Positions 6,874-13,766 of a DNA stretch of 14,140 bases are shown piece by piece (position 1 is the stretch's first letter; each line of letters starts with the position of its first letter). The translations under genes were made by a program, and so were the position numbers. The notes beneath the pieces were generated by a model, which saw nothing but the letters and a program-made list of their open reading frames with translations, had not been told where the DNA came from and did no database searches. Source of the DNA: Ruminococcus sp. (lineage in GTDB: Bacteria; Bacillota; Clostridia; Oscillospirales; Ruminococcaceae); NCBI GenBank assembly GCA_003446315.1, contig DMBA01000095.1:1-14140 (forward strand), written 5' to 3'.

Positions 6874-7270
6874 AGTTTCTCTCCAATAATCAATCTCACC
6901 GGGTTAGCCCGGCTTTATTTCCCCAAGATTGCTGTGGGGATTTTGTCTAATCGTTTGTGTCTCTCCTTTCGGAACGATCCTGTCCCAATGCAGGATGCTC
7001 CGTGCGCATACAGGAACGCGCATGTTCTAGGTCGCAGTATTCAAGTCTGCGTACATCTCTCTGTTTGGCTGCAAATAATCATATTGCGGAGATGTGCGCC
7101 GCAGCAAGGTGCGCTGCGTGTGAGCATGGCTGTTCGCTCATCACTCAAATAATACAATATGAAGCAGCAAAACCGAAAGAAAACCGTCCCGCAAAGCGGA
7201 AAATCAGTTCGTTTTACCTCCTTGCCGTCCCATTTTCTTTCAGCCTGATTTCGGTGAAATCAAACCTGAA
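6874..7270 (-). promoter_or_regulatory. Structured ~400-base non-coding stretch upstream of the SpoIID-domain gene
   Basis: No convincing gene or consensus promoter is seen. Several short hairpins are visible: 6899-6912 (CCGGG/CCCGG), 6920-6940 (TCCCCA/TGGGGA), 6970-7002 (ATCCTG/CAGGAT with outer CGGA/TCCG) and 7100-7118 (CGCAGC/GCTGCG). On the minus strand two good Shine-Dalgarno sequences stand without a nearby ATG: AAGGAGGT near 7213-7220 and AAAGGAG near 6962-6968. I compared it by eye with TPP, SAM, cobalamin, glycine, c-di-GMP and c-di-AMP riboswitch consensus elements and saw no match. It may be a structured 5' leader, or decayed sequence; a weak TATTAT at 7149-7154 is the best -10 candidate. 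No terminator is evident after the sortase stop. Confidence 0.35.
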
Positions 7271-8833
7271 TCACGACTTCGGGCCATACGGCACGAACTT
7301 ACTGGGATCGTAATTGACAGGATGCCCACTATTATAGTAGGCGGACGGATACAGCACATTCTCATTCAATGTGGCATTCTCTGTACCCTCATAAGGGTCT
7401 TCGCCTGCACGCAGCTGTCTGCACATCAGGATCAGCTTTGCATTGGGACACAATCCGTTGCAAGTGTACAGCGACAAGATCGGATCCCCATACTCCACAT
7501 CAACATTTGTCGAAACAGTGGTGCGTTTTTTCGCTTCATTCACATACCAATAGAAGGTTTCTTCGTCCGGAAATTCCAACGTATTCCAGCAATCAAATGC
7601 ATACTCCGACTCATAGTCCTCGCCGTCCACAATAAAGATTGCAAAGATCTTATATGTGTAATCATTATAGCAGGAAGACAATTCCACCAACGGGTGCTCC
7701 ATATAAAAGGAAGGGTTGGATACATAGTCACGAAGACTGCCGAACATGGTTCTATTGTTCATATTATGTCCGTAAATGAAGACATTTCCTGAATTGTCGA
7801 CGATGCGGCGGTGCTCGACCACCTCATCGAAATGGCACCGGTAATCCATAAAGATACAGCCTGATTTGCTTTCCTCCTGATGGAAGGTGCGATAGAGATA
7901 ATAGTCATTCATATTGACGGTAATGTCTTTTGATTTTTTCTGTACAACCGGGTAGCTGACCAATGTGCCGGGCACCTTGATATAACCCACGAGATCGGGG
8001 TTCTGGCTCAGGAGCTTATTGGCAACATCATTATATTCCAGATACTCGAACATCTCGCCGGTTGCGGGATCTTCGACCATACTCTCCGTCTGAAACGATC
8101 TGTTTGCTCTTGCTTCCTCAAGCTGGCGCTGGATTTCCTGATACTCCTGCTTTGCCTTGTACAGGTCAATATAGTAAGAGCTTATGAGAAATGTACAAAC
8201 GCCAACGACCACGAGTGCAGTTGAGAAAATGATCTTTCTGACGGCTTCGAATACGGAGTCACCTTTCCACGGTAAAAAAATCAGCAAGGCATTTTTCACG
8301 CTGAAATGACTGTGTTTTTTCTTCTTTTTCGCCTTCTGCGGCATCTGCACAACATCGTCTGTCTGCGCGGTTCCGGACACAGTCGATGTCTCAGAACGTT
8401 GCTGACGGTCAATCTGCGCATCTGTCTTCGGCTGACGCTGGGGGCGCTCAGCTTCTGTCCGGTTCACAGGGGTGTGACCGGATGCTTCCGGGGAATCGGA
8501 AGAATATGCAACATGCGGATGCATCTGCGTATGATCTCGTCTTTTTGCTTCAACTTCTGCAAGAATAGCCGCAATGTCGCCGCCGTTACTGCTTTCCCGT
8601 TCTCCTGCATTCCGCGCTGTATCGTTTTTGACACGCTCCGCATCTGATCCCGCCCGTCCGGCGGCTCCCTTCAGCATCCTGTGTGCTCCGTATACTCTGC
8701 GTCCTGCGTTCTGACCGGGCTTCGCTTCCTGCGAACCGCTGTAACCGGCAGGGTCTGTCGGCACGAATCCGCCTTCCGGCAGTCTTCCGTCCTGACAGGT
8801 TGGTTCTTGATTGGGGTTTTGCTTAAGATCCAT
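7271..8833 (-). CDS. Membrane-anchored class B-type sortase with long cytoplasmic N-terminus
   Basis: 520 aa from ATG 8833. Sortases cut a C-terminal sorting signal and join the protein to the cell wall or to other subunits. Numbering from this start: 1-175 is a low-complexity polar region rich in Gln, Ser and Arg with a KAKKKKKH basic cluster near 167-174; about 202-222 is one membrane helix (IIFSTALVVVGVCTFLISSYY); the sortase domain covers about 280-480. Catalytic His356 is in YGHNM and Cys458 in LYTCNG. The position eight residues after that Cys, normally Arg, is Lys466 (NAKLIL); the next Arg is 472. The start is uncertain: ATG 8833 has GGAGG 11 bases upstream, while the frame opens at GTG 8881 with no clear ribosome-binding site. 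No substrate with an obvious sorting signal is in the window. Confidence 0.85.
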   Translation of the reverse strand: MDLKQNPNQEPTCQDGRLPEGGFVPTDPAGYSGSQEAKPGQNAGRRVYGAHRMLKGAAGRAGSDAERVKNDTARNAGERESSNGGDIAAILAEVEAKRRDHTQMHPHVAYSSDSPEASGHTPVNRTEAERPQRQPKTDAQIDRQQRSETSTVSGTAQTDDVVQMPQKAKKKKKHSHFSVKNALLIFLPWKGDSVFEAVRKIIFSTALVVVGVCTFLISSYYIDLYKAKQEYQEIQRQLEEARANRSFQTESMVEDPATGEMFEYLEYNDVANKLLSQNPDLVGYIKVPGTLVSYPVVQKKSKDITVNMNDYYLYRTFHQEESKSGCIFMDYRCHFDEVVEHRRIVDNSGNVFIYGHNMNNRTMFGSLRDYVSNPSFYMEHPLVELSSCYNDYTYKIFAIFIVDGEDYESEYAFDCWNTLEFPDEETFYWYVNEAKKRTTVSTNVDVEYGDPILSLYTCNGLCPNAKLILMCRQLRAGEDPYEGTENATLNENVLYPSAYYNSGHPVNYDPSKFVPYGPKS

Positions 8834-8850
8834 TTTTTTGAACGCCTCCA

Positions 8851-8901
8851 TCATTCGCATTTTCGCAGCCGCTGCCTGCACACTGAACCCGTGTGCCGCA
8901 T
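8851..8901 (-). CDS. Possible 16-codon leader peptide ahead of the sortase gene
   Basis: ATG at 8901 with AGAGG (8911-8915) 9 bases upstream encodes MRHTGSVCRQRLRKCE and stops at TGA 8851-8853. The stop overlaps in-frame sortase ATGs at 8854 and 8851, so it would couple translation into the sortase frame. It has the best ribosome-binding site of the 8834-8953 region. It may be chance; the peptide resembles nothing I know. Confidence 0.25.
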   Translation of the reverse strand: MRHTGSVCRQRLRKCE

Positions 8902-8953
8902 GAAGCTGTTCCTCTGCGCAGGTTTATTCCCGTGAAAAGTCTGTACAATCAAT

Positions 8954-9508
8954 TCACGCAAGCAATAATTGTTTCGCAATTTGAAACACGCATACAGCAG
9001 TCATGTGCCGGATGCCGCTTCTGTCCAGCTCCGGAAATTCCCAGAGCCGCAATAAAGCCGCAGCAACCTGATTCTGATAAGCGAAACCGGCATATACAGT
9101 TCCGACGGGAAGTTTCGCCGAACCGCCACCGGGTCCTGCCAATCCGGTCACTGTCAGACACAGAGAAGCACCTGAACGGTGCGCCAGTCCTGCCGCCATT
9201 GCCAAAGCGGTTTGCCGGCTGACTGCTCCGTATTCCGATAAGATTCCGGACGGGACATGAAGCAAGTTTTGCTTCATCCGATCAGAGTAGGTGCATATTC
9301 CAAGCTCAAAGACCTCAGATGCGCCTGACACTGATGTAATACGTTCGGAGAGCAGACCGCCTGTCAGGCTTTCGCCCGTTGCCACAGTGAGCCTATTCTC
9401 CTTCAATAATTGTACTACATCGTTTACTGATTTGTCAAGGTCTGCGCGGGTGATTTCGTCATTTTTACCAAATTCTTCTTTTACAATATCAAATATATTC
9501 AACATCAT
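8954..9508 (-). CDS. pncC: CinA C-terminal domain protein, nicotinamide-nucleotide amidohydrolase (PncC)
   Basis: 184 aa. PncC-type enzymes deamidate NMN to nicotinate mononucleotide in the pyridine-nucleotide salvage cycle. Motifs of the CinA C-terminal domain are present: VATGESLTGGLL (42-53, with the candidate nucleophile Ser47), TYSDRMKQNLL (73-83), GAVSRQTA (94-101), LTVTGLAGPGGGS (118-130) and PVGTVYAGF (134-142). The N-terminal CinA (MoaB-like) domain is absent, so this is the stand-alone form, with a short ~25-residue extension. GAGAGG (9514-9519) supports ATG 9508 or 9505; the GTG at 9514 overlaps it and is unlikely. It follows thiI by 47 bases on the same strand and is probably the last gene of that operon. 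Confidence 0.88.
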   Translation of the reverse strand: MMLNIFDIVKEEFGKNDEITRADLDKSVNDVVQLLKENRLTVATGESLTGGLLSERITSVSGASEVFELGICTYSDRMKQNLLHVPSGILSEYGAVSRQTALAMAAGLAHRSGASLCLTVTGLAGPGGGSAKLPVGTVYAGFAYQNQVAAALLRLWEFPELDRSGIRHMTAVCVFQIAKQLLLA

Positions 9509-9539
9509 GCACACCTCTCAATCAAATTTTTATCTGATT

Positions 9540-9555
9540 TGTTCCACATGGAACA
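9540..9555. promoter_or_regulatory. parS-like palindrome between thiI and pncC
   Basis: TGTTCCACATGGAACA has perfect 7-base arms around a 2-base centre. It differs at two positions from the Spo0J/ParB parS consensus TGTTNCACGTGAAACA, or at one from the symmetric variant TGTTCCACGTGGAACA. It abuts the thiI stop codon. A small mRNA hairpin is the alternative reading. Confidence 0.45.
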
Positions 9556-10770
9556 TTATAAACCGGTTCTTTCCTCAGAAATATACTGTGCAAAGACCTT
9601 CTTTTCCGTATTGGCGATCGCACGCTCGACCATCGGGGCGAAATCGACTTCCGCCTGTGCTTCGGTGATCGCCTGCAAATCGGGACGCAGTTTCGGATGC
9701 CGCGGCGTAAAGACCGTGCAGCAGTCTTCATATGGCTGGATGGAAGTCTCATAAGTGTCGATCATTCTGGATATGTTAATTATTTCAACTTTATCCATTC
9801 CGATCAGCGGACGCAGCACCGGCATCGTTGCTACGGCATCCGTACACGCGATCGCCGGCAGCGTCTGGCTTGCCACCTGCCCCAGACTTTCACCCGTAAT
9901 CACTGCGCCGCAATTCTCTTTTTCCGCGAGTTTACATGCAATTTCCATCATCAGACGGCGCATCAGGATCGTGAAATATTCTTCCGGACAGTTGCGCTGA
10001 AGCTCCTCCTGAATCTCCGTGAACGGTACGCAGTAAAATGCCATGCTGCCGCAGTAAGGCGTTAATTTTTCGCAAAGCTGCTCTACCTTTAACCGTGCGC
10101 GATCCGATGTATAAGGCGGACTTGCAAAGTGGCATGCGGTCACGCGCAGACCGCGCTTCGCCATCATATACGCCGCCACCGGACTGTCAATGCCGCCGGA
10201 AAGCAGCAGCATCGCATTGCCCGCCGTCCCGACCGGCAGTCCGCCTGCGCCTTTCTCACGCGCTGCATGCACATATGCATTTTCGTCCCGGATCTCAACC
10301 GTGACCGTCACGTCCGGCTCGGTGACATTGACTTTCAGATGCGGATAATGTTGCAGCAGGATCCCGCCCAGCTCCGCACAAATCTGCGGCGACTTCATCG
10401 GGAACGCCTTATCCGCACGCTTCGCTTCCACCTTGAAGGTCTTTGCGGCGGTCAGCGCGTCTTCCAGATACGGCACCGCACGTTCGGAAATATTCGCAAA
10501 ATCCTTTTCGCAGGTCAGCGCACGGCAAAGCGCCGCAATGCCGAATACCTTTTTCAGACGCGGCATCGCAGCAGCAAGCAGCTCATCGCACGCCTCATCC
10601 GTATCCGCTTCCGGTGTGATGTAAATTGTGGACTGCGCTTTCGCATACGAAAACTTGCCGATCTTTTTCAGGCGATAGCGGATATTGCGCAGCAGCACGT
10701 CTTCGAAGGTACTGCGGTTCAGCCCTTTCAGCGCCATTTCGCCGTATTTTACCAAAATGATTTCTCGCAT
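9556..10770 (-). CDS. thiI: tRNA 4-thiouridine synthetase ThiI
   Basis: 404 aa. ThiI adenylates and thiolates U8 of tRNA; in some bacteria it also supplies sulfur for thiamine thiazole. The N-terminal ferredoxin-like and THUMP region covers about 1-165 (start REIILVKYGEMALKG). The PP-loop ATPase begins near 185 with LLLSGGIDSPVAAYMM, and later blocks include TGESLGQVASQT (292-303) and YEDCCTVFTPRHPKL (347-361). There is no C-terminal rhodanese domain, as in B. subtilis ThiI, so sulfur would come directly from a cysteine desulfurase; one heads this gene cluster. ATG 10770 is preferred over ATG 10776 because GAGG (10779-10782) is 8 bases from the former and 2 from the latter. Confidence 0.95.
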   Translation of the reverse strand: MREIILVKYGEMALKGLNRSTFEDVLLRNIRYRLKKIGKFSYAKAQSTIYITPEADTDEACDELLAAAMPRLKKVFGIAALCRALTCEKDFANISERAVPYLEDALTAAKTFKVEAKRADKAFPMKSPQICAELGGILLQHYPHLKVNVTEPDVTVTVEIRDENAYVHAAREKGAGGLPVGTAGNAMLLLSGGIDSPVAAYMMAKRGLRVTACHFASPPYTSDRARLKVEQLCEKLTPYCGSMAFYCVPFTEIQEELQRNCPEEYFTILMRRLMMEIACKLAEKENCGAVITGESLGQVASQTLPAIACTDAVATMPVLRPLIGMDKVEIINISRMIDTYETSIQPYEDCCTVFTPRHPKLRPDLQAITEAQAEVDFAPMVERAIANTEKKVFAQYISEERTGL

Positions 10771-10805
10771 GACCATTTCCTCACTTTTTATATTATAAAT
10801 AGTAT

Positions 10806-10840
10806 ATCCGCCTCACAGCGCCGATCGTCTGTAAGCGGAT
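10806..10840 (-). other. Hairpin in the GNAT-thiI gap
   Basis: ATCCGC plus TTACAG on the minus strand pair with CTGTGA plus GCGGAT (one bulged G, one G-U pair), a 12-bp stem with a 10-base loop. No U-run follows. A TATAAT-like element occurs just downstream (about 10790), without a good -35. The hairpin may protect or attenuate the message before thiI; nothing else is seen in this 109-base gap except a small CCGG-containing inverted repeat near 10858-10871. Confidence 0.4.
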
Positions 10841-10879
10841 GGATTTTCAATTCTTCGACCGGTAAACCGGTGCGTTTTT

Positions 10880-11338
10880 TTACGGCTCCGATGCAGATTC
10901 CGTTTGCAGCATCTGATACATCGTAATCATATCCGGACTGTGTACAAAGCCGTTTCTCTCATAAAAGCGCTCGCTCGGATAGCCTTTTGTGGTATTCAGC
11001 ACGATGCTCCGGCATCCGTTTTCGCGCATGACCGTTCTGATCTGCTGCATCAGTTTGCGCCCGATCCCCTGCCCCTGCACATCATATGCCACGCAGAATT
11101 CATCCAGCACATATTCCGTGCCGTGCAGATAGGTCATCATTCTGCCGGCTGCAAATGCCGTGATCCTGCCGTTTTCTTCGCATACAAAGCCGCGGGACAT
11201 CGGGGTGCACATCAATTCGGATACCCGTTTCTGTGCGATCGCTTCCGTCCAGTTTTCATGCCAAGGCGGTGCGGAAAATGCACTGCAATAAACTTGTGCG
11301 CATGCTTGCAGATCGGTTTCTTCATAGGGTCTTATCAT
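10880..11338 (-). CDS. GNAT family N-acetyltransferase
   Basis: 152 aa. An acetyl-CoA-dependent N-acetyltransferase; the substrate is unknown. The acetyl-CoA-binding motif A is seen as QGQGIGRKLM (88-97), preceded by VLDEFCVAYDV on the beta-4 strand. The C-terminal part GYPSERFYERNGF (119-131) is the usual motif B. The open frame runs back to 11482, but ATG 11338 begins the family's typical MIRPYEETDL and has GAGG 7 bases upstream, and the longer version would overlap the preceding gene. It lies 11 bases after that gene, fourth in the desulfurase-to-ThiI set. Fold is clear, function is not. Confidence 0.87.
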   Translation of the reverse strand: MIRPYEETDLQACAQVYCSAFSAPPWHENWTEAIAQKRVSELMCTPMSRGFVCEENGRITAFAAGRMMTYLHGTEYVLDEFCVAYDVQGQGIGRKLMQQIRTVMRENGCRSIVLNTTKGYPSERFYERNGFVHSPDMITMYQMLQTESASEP

Positions 11339-11349
11339 CGTTTTTCCTC

Positions 11350-11790
11350 TTATATTTGTGCTGCATGTGCGCGTAAATATGCGGCATAGTGCGGCAGCGG
11401 TGCGCCGTCCGGATACGATGCAATGCGCTTGTCCAGCGCTGCGATCCGTTCTTTTCGCTCCGGCGCAGTAAACCATTCCCAATCCGGTATTGCCGTGCCG
11501 GATTCCCGCAGCATCTCACAAAGCGCAGCCATTGCAGCAGCAGTTTCCGGAAGATGCAGTGTTTCAAGTGCCTGCTGCATCTCCGGAATCGCCCCAGCCA
11601 GCGCCGGTTCTTCCGCAAGAGATGAAAGCGCATCCGCCTGACAGGTATCTTCCAGCCGGATCGCCAGATACAGCGTTTTTTGTGCACTGTTCATTTGTGC
11701 AAGCGGCATGCTGTGATCGTATACCAGTTTCAGCAGGAAATCGCCTGCTGCTTCATCAGAAAATGATGCAATTGCTGCAATATCTTCCAT
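11350..11790 (-). CDS. Hypothetical protein, possibly DUF4375-like
   Basis: 146 aa, acidic and mostly helical by composition, with no signal peptide or membrane segment. The stretch MNSAQKTLYLAIRLEDTCQA (35-54) recalls the start of DUF4375/DMP19-type domains, and a later WEWFTAPERKERIAALDKRI (108-127) is distinctive, but the similarity is weak and from memory. I do not assign a function. AAGGAG (11797-11802) sits 6 bases before ATG 11790; ATG 11796 touches it directly and is unlikely. The Shine-Dalgarno overlaps the TAA of the preceding acetyltransferase gene, and the next gene begins 11 bases later, so it is clearly within the operon and probably translationally coupled. Confidence 0.75.
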   Translation of the reverse strand: MEDIAAIASFSDEAAGDFLLKLVYDHSMPLAQMNSAQKTLYLAIRLEDTCQADALSSLAEEPALAGAIPEMQQALETLHLPETAAAMAALCEMLRESGTAIPDWEWFTAPERKERIAALDKRIASYPDGAPLPHYAAYLRAHAAQI

Positions 11791-11800
11791 CTGCATCTCC

Positions 11801-12310
11801 TTATCCCGCAGCGCAGTCCCGTTCCATCTCCAGACATCGCCATGTTTCGCCGAATACCGCAAAAATCTCCGGCGTATCTGTCTCAACCGTATGAAAACCC
11901 GCTGCCTGATAGCATTTTATCGCAGATGCGTTGTTTTCAAATACGCCAAGCGTAAACTTCTTCGCCTGCATCTGCTCCATCCCATACTGCACGGCAAGCT
12001 CCAGCATTTCCCTGCCGTATCCCATGCCGCGCTTCTGATCGCGCACAATGACAAATCCGACCCGCACGATCTTCGCTTCTGCATCGACCGTCCGCAGCAG
12101 CAGATGCCCGACAATGCCGCTTTCATCAACCGCAGTCAGATAAACCGGATGTGCGTCCTTTGTCATCTGCGCATACAGCCGGTTCATATCATCCGCAGAC
12201 GGCGGAAACGACGCATACCAGTGTGCGCTCCATTGCCGCATCGCCCGTTCATCTTTGAGCCATGTCACGATCGCATCGGCATCCGCAGGGCAATATTGTC
12301 TCAGTTTCAT
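11801..12310 (-). CDS. GNAT family N-acetyltransferase (RimJ/RimL-like)
   Basis: 169 aa. The fold is of the GNAT superfamily, with motif A as VRDQKRGMGYGREML (89-103) and motif B as FENNASAIKCYQAAGF (124-139), the pattern of RimJ/RimL-type enzymes that acetylate protein N-termini, amino acids or small amines. The N-terminus MKLRQYCPADADAIVTWL is typical for the group. ATG 12310 is preferred over GTG 12319 because AGGTG lies 6 bases before the ATG and overlaps the region of the GTG. It starts 15 bases after the cysteine desulfurase stop. Substrate unknown; a link to tRNA thiolation is suggested only by position. Confidence 0.87.
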   Translation of the reverse strand: MKLRQYCPADADAIVTWLKDERAMRQWSAHWYASFPPSADDMNRLYAQMTKDAHPVYLTAVDESGIVGHLLLRTVDAEAKIVRVGFVIVRDQKRGMGYGREMLELAVQYGMEQMQAKKFTLGVFENNASAIKCYQAAGFHTVETDTPEIFAVFGETWRCLEMERDCAAG

Positions 12311-12325
12311 CGTCTGCACCTGCGC

Positions 12326-13462
12326 TCAGCGTTTATGTACCAGTTTTTGCTGTGCTTCCTGCAATGCCGTCACGAGCGCTGCAATGTCATCCGCCGTATT
12401 CTCCGCGCAGAAGCTGACCCGCAGTGTGCTGTCCGCACGATCCTGCGATATGCCGAACTGCTGTAATACGCCGCTTTGCTTGCCCTTCGAGCACGCTGAG
12501 CCGCTGGAAACCGATATGCCGCGCTCTGAGAGAAAATGCAGCATGGTCTCCGAGCGCAGCCCTTTGACCGAAAAACTCAGAATATACGGGCTGCCGTCTG
12601 CCGGCGACTGGATCGCAATATCATCCAGTTTTGCGAGTGCTTCCATGCACTGCTGCCGCAATCCCCCGGCATATGCTGCACGCTCCGCAATATTTCCGCG
12701 CAAGTCTGCTGCTGCCGCGCCGAATCCAACGATCAGCGGCACAGACTCCGTTCCCGGACGCAAGCCGCCTTCCTGCTCGCCGCCCTTCATCAGCGGTGTC
12801 AGCCGGATCCCTTTTTTGTGATACAGCGCACCGATGCCTTTGCATGCGTGCACTTTGTGTCCGCTGACCGTCAGCAGATCGGCATGCAGCTTTGCAGGAT
12901 GCACCGGCAGCTTCAAAAATCCCTGCACCGCATCACAATGCGTCACCGTCTGCGGATGCTCCCGCTTGATGCGTGCAAATGCCTGCTGTACCGGCAGGAT
13001 CGCGCCGGTTTCGTTATTGACCAGCATCATGCTGATGAGACAGGTGTCATCATCCACCGCCGCTGCGATCGTTTCTGCGTCATAGCTGCCCGAAGCATCC
13101 GGTGCAAGCCGCACCACCTCAAAGCCCTGTTCTTCCAGCATATCAAATGCGCCGCGCACCGATGCATGCTCCACGGTCGTTGTCACGACCCGCCGCTTGC
13201 GTTTGCCGTATGCACCCGCTGCCCCGCGGATCGCAAGATGATTGCTCTCCGTTGCACCGGATGTAAATGTCAGCTCACCCGCCTCGCACTGCAATACCGC
13301 AGCGATCTGCTGCCGCGCCCGATCCACACATAATTGTGCGTCCAGACCCATCCTGTGCAGCGAAGACGGATTCCCGTATACCTTCTGTATCATCTCAGAC
13401 ATCGCCGCCACGCATGCCGTACCCGGACATGTCGTCGCCGCAGAATCCAGATAAATCGCCAT
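12326..13462 (-). CDS. Cysteine desulfurase (IscS/NifS family, PLP-dependent)
   Basis: 378 aa. It converts cysteine to alanine and holds the sulfur as a persulfide for transfer. The start IYLDSAATT is typical. PLP-site residues are His99 (VEHAS), Asp177 (HCDAVQ) and the Schiff-base Lys203 (SGHKVHACKG); the persulfide Cys324 lies in SSGSACSKG. The short active-site loop is consistent with the NifS/NifZ-like group that partners ThiI in Firmicutes, so I infer it donates sulfur for 4-thiouridine; I withhold a symbol because iscS, nifS and nifZ cannot be separated here. No SufU or IscU is adjacent. An in-frame TGA two codons upstream fixes the ATG, although its Shine-Dalgarno is poor (AAAGGA lies rather far upstream). 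Promoter at 13504-13532. Confidence 0.94.
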   Translation of the reverse strand: MAIYLDSAATTCPGTACVAAMSEMIQKVYGNPSSLHRMGLDAQLCVDRARQQIAAVLQCEAGELTFTSGATESNHLAIRGAAGAYGKRKRRVVTTTVEHASVRGAFDMLEEQGFEVVRLAPDASGSYDAETIAAAVDDDTCLISMMLVNNETGAILPVQQAFARIKREHPQTVTHCDAVQGFLKLPVHPAKLHADLLTVSGHKVHACKGIGALYHKKGIRLTPLMKGGEQEGGLRPGTESVPLIVGFGAAAADLRGNIAERAAYAGGLRQQCMEALAKLDDIAIQSPADGSPYILSFSVKGLRSETMLHFLSERGISVSSGSACSKGKQSGVLQQFGISQDRADSTLRVSFCAENTADDIAALVTALQEAQQKLVHKR

Positions 13463-13503
13463 TTTTCAGGTATCATCCTTTCCATCCATTCTAGGTTGAT
13501 TCT

Positions 13504-13532
13504 ATTATACCATACTTTTACGAAAATTGCAA
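13504..13532 (-). promoter_or_regulatory. Promoter of the desulfurase-thiI operon
   Basis: On the minus strand TTGCAA (13527-13532), a 17-base spacer and TATAAT (13504-13509), with an extended -10 (TGG before TATAAT). It is divergent from the tRNA promoter; the interval between them is made of A- and T-tracts that could act as UP elements. Confidence 0.82.
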
Positions 13533-13563
13533 AAAAAAATTTTGAAAAATTTGCGAAAAGGGG

Positions 13564-13592
13564 TTGACAAAAAGAGAAAAGTGTGCTATAAT
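13564..13592 (+). promoter_or_regulatory. Promoter of the tRNA genes
   Basis: TTGACA (13564-13569), a 17-base spacer and TATAAT (13587-13592), with an extended -10 (TGC before TATAAT). The predicted start is about 13599, some 45 bases before tRNA-Leu. A-tracts lie upstream. Confidence 0.9.
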
Positions 13593-13643
13593 AACAGAGT
13601 CGCAGGGAGATAACGAAAAAAACTCCGAAACGCGGCAAGATAT

Positions 13644-13727
13644 GCGGATATGGCGGAATTGGCAGACGCGCATGGTTCAGGTCCATGTGATAGCAATATC
13701 ATGGAGGTTCAAGTCCTCTTATCCGCA
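13644..13727 (+). tRNA. tRNA-Leu (anticodon CAG)
   Basis: 84 bases, class II. The acceptor arm GCGGATA pairs with TATCCGC and the discriminator is A. The anticodon stem CATGG/CCATG encloses the loop TTCAGGT, with CAG at 13678-13680, reading CUG. The long variable arm is GATA-GCAA-TATC. The T-arm holds GTTCAAGTC. The 3' CCA is not encoded. The only visible promoter is at 13564-13592. Confidence 0.96.
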
Positions 13728-13731
13728 CTCA

Positions 13732-13763
13732 ATACCCTCATACAGTGTATGAGGGTATTTTTT
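13732..13763 (+). terminator. Intrinsic terminator between the two tRNA genes
   Basis: ATACCCTCATA (13732-13742) and TATGAGGGTAT (13748-13758) form a perfect 11-bp stem around a 5-base loop, followed by six T. It begins 5 bases after tRNA-Leu and ends 3 bases before tRNA-Gly, so expression of tRNA-Gly from the upstream promoter needs readthrough or processing. Confidence 0.85.
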
Positions 13764-13766
13764 CAC

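Noticed and set aside
7079..7141. Minus-strand 20-codon frame starting MSEQPCSHAA in the leader region
   Set aside because: It lacks a Shine-Dalgarno sequence and resembles nothing known; it is too short to support.
6874..7270. c-di-AMP or c-di-GMP riboswitch upstream of the SpoIID-domain gene
   Set aside because: Such riboswitches often precede cell-wall genes, but the conserved core sequences were not found on reading the strand.
6868..7313. Plus-strand frames of 94 and 118 codons over the SpoIID-gene leader
   Set aside because: No ribosome-binding site or recognisable motif, atypical composition, and overlap with the sortase 3' end on the opposite strand.
11339..11482. N-terminal extension of the first acetyltransferase
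   Set aside because: It would overlap the preceding gene by more than 100 bases, and ATG 11338 has a good ribosome-binding site and a typical family start.
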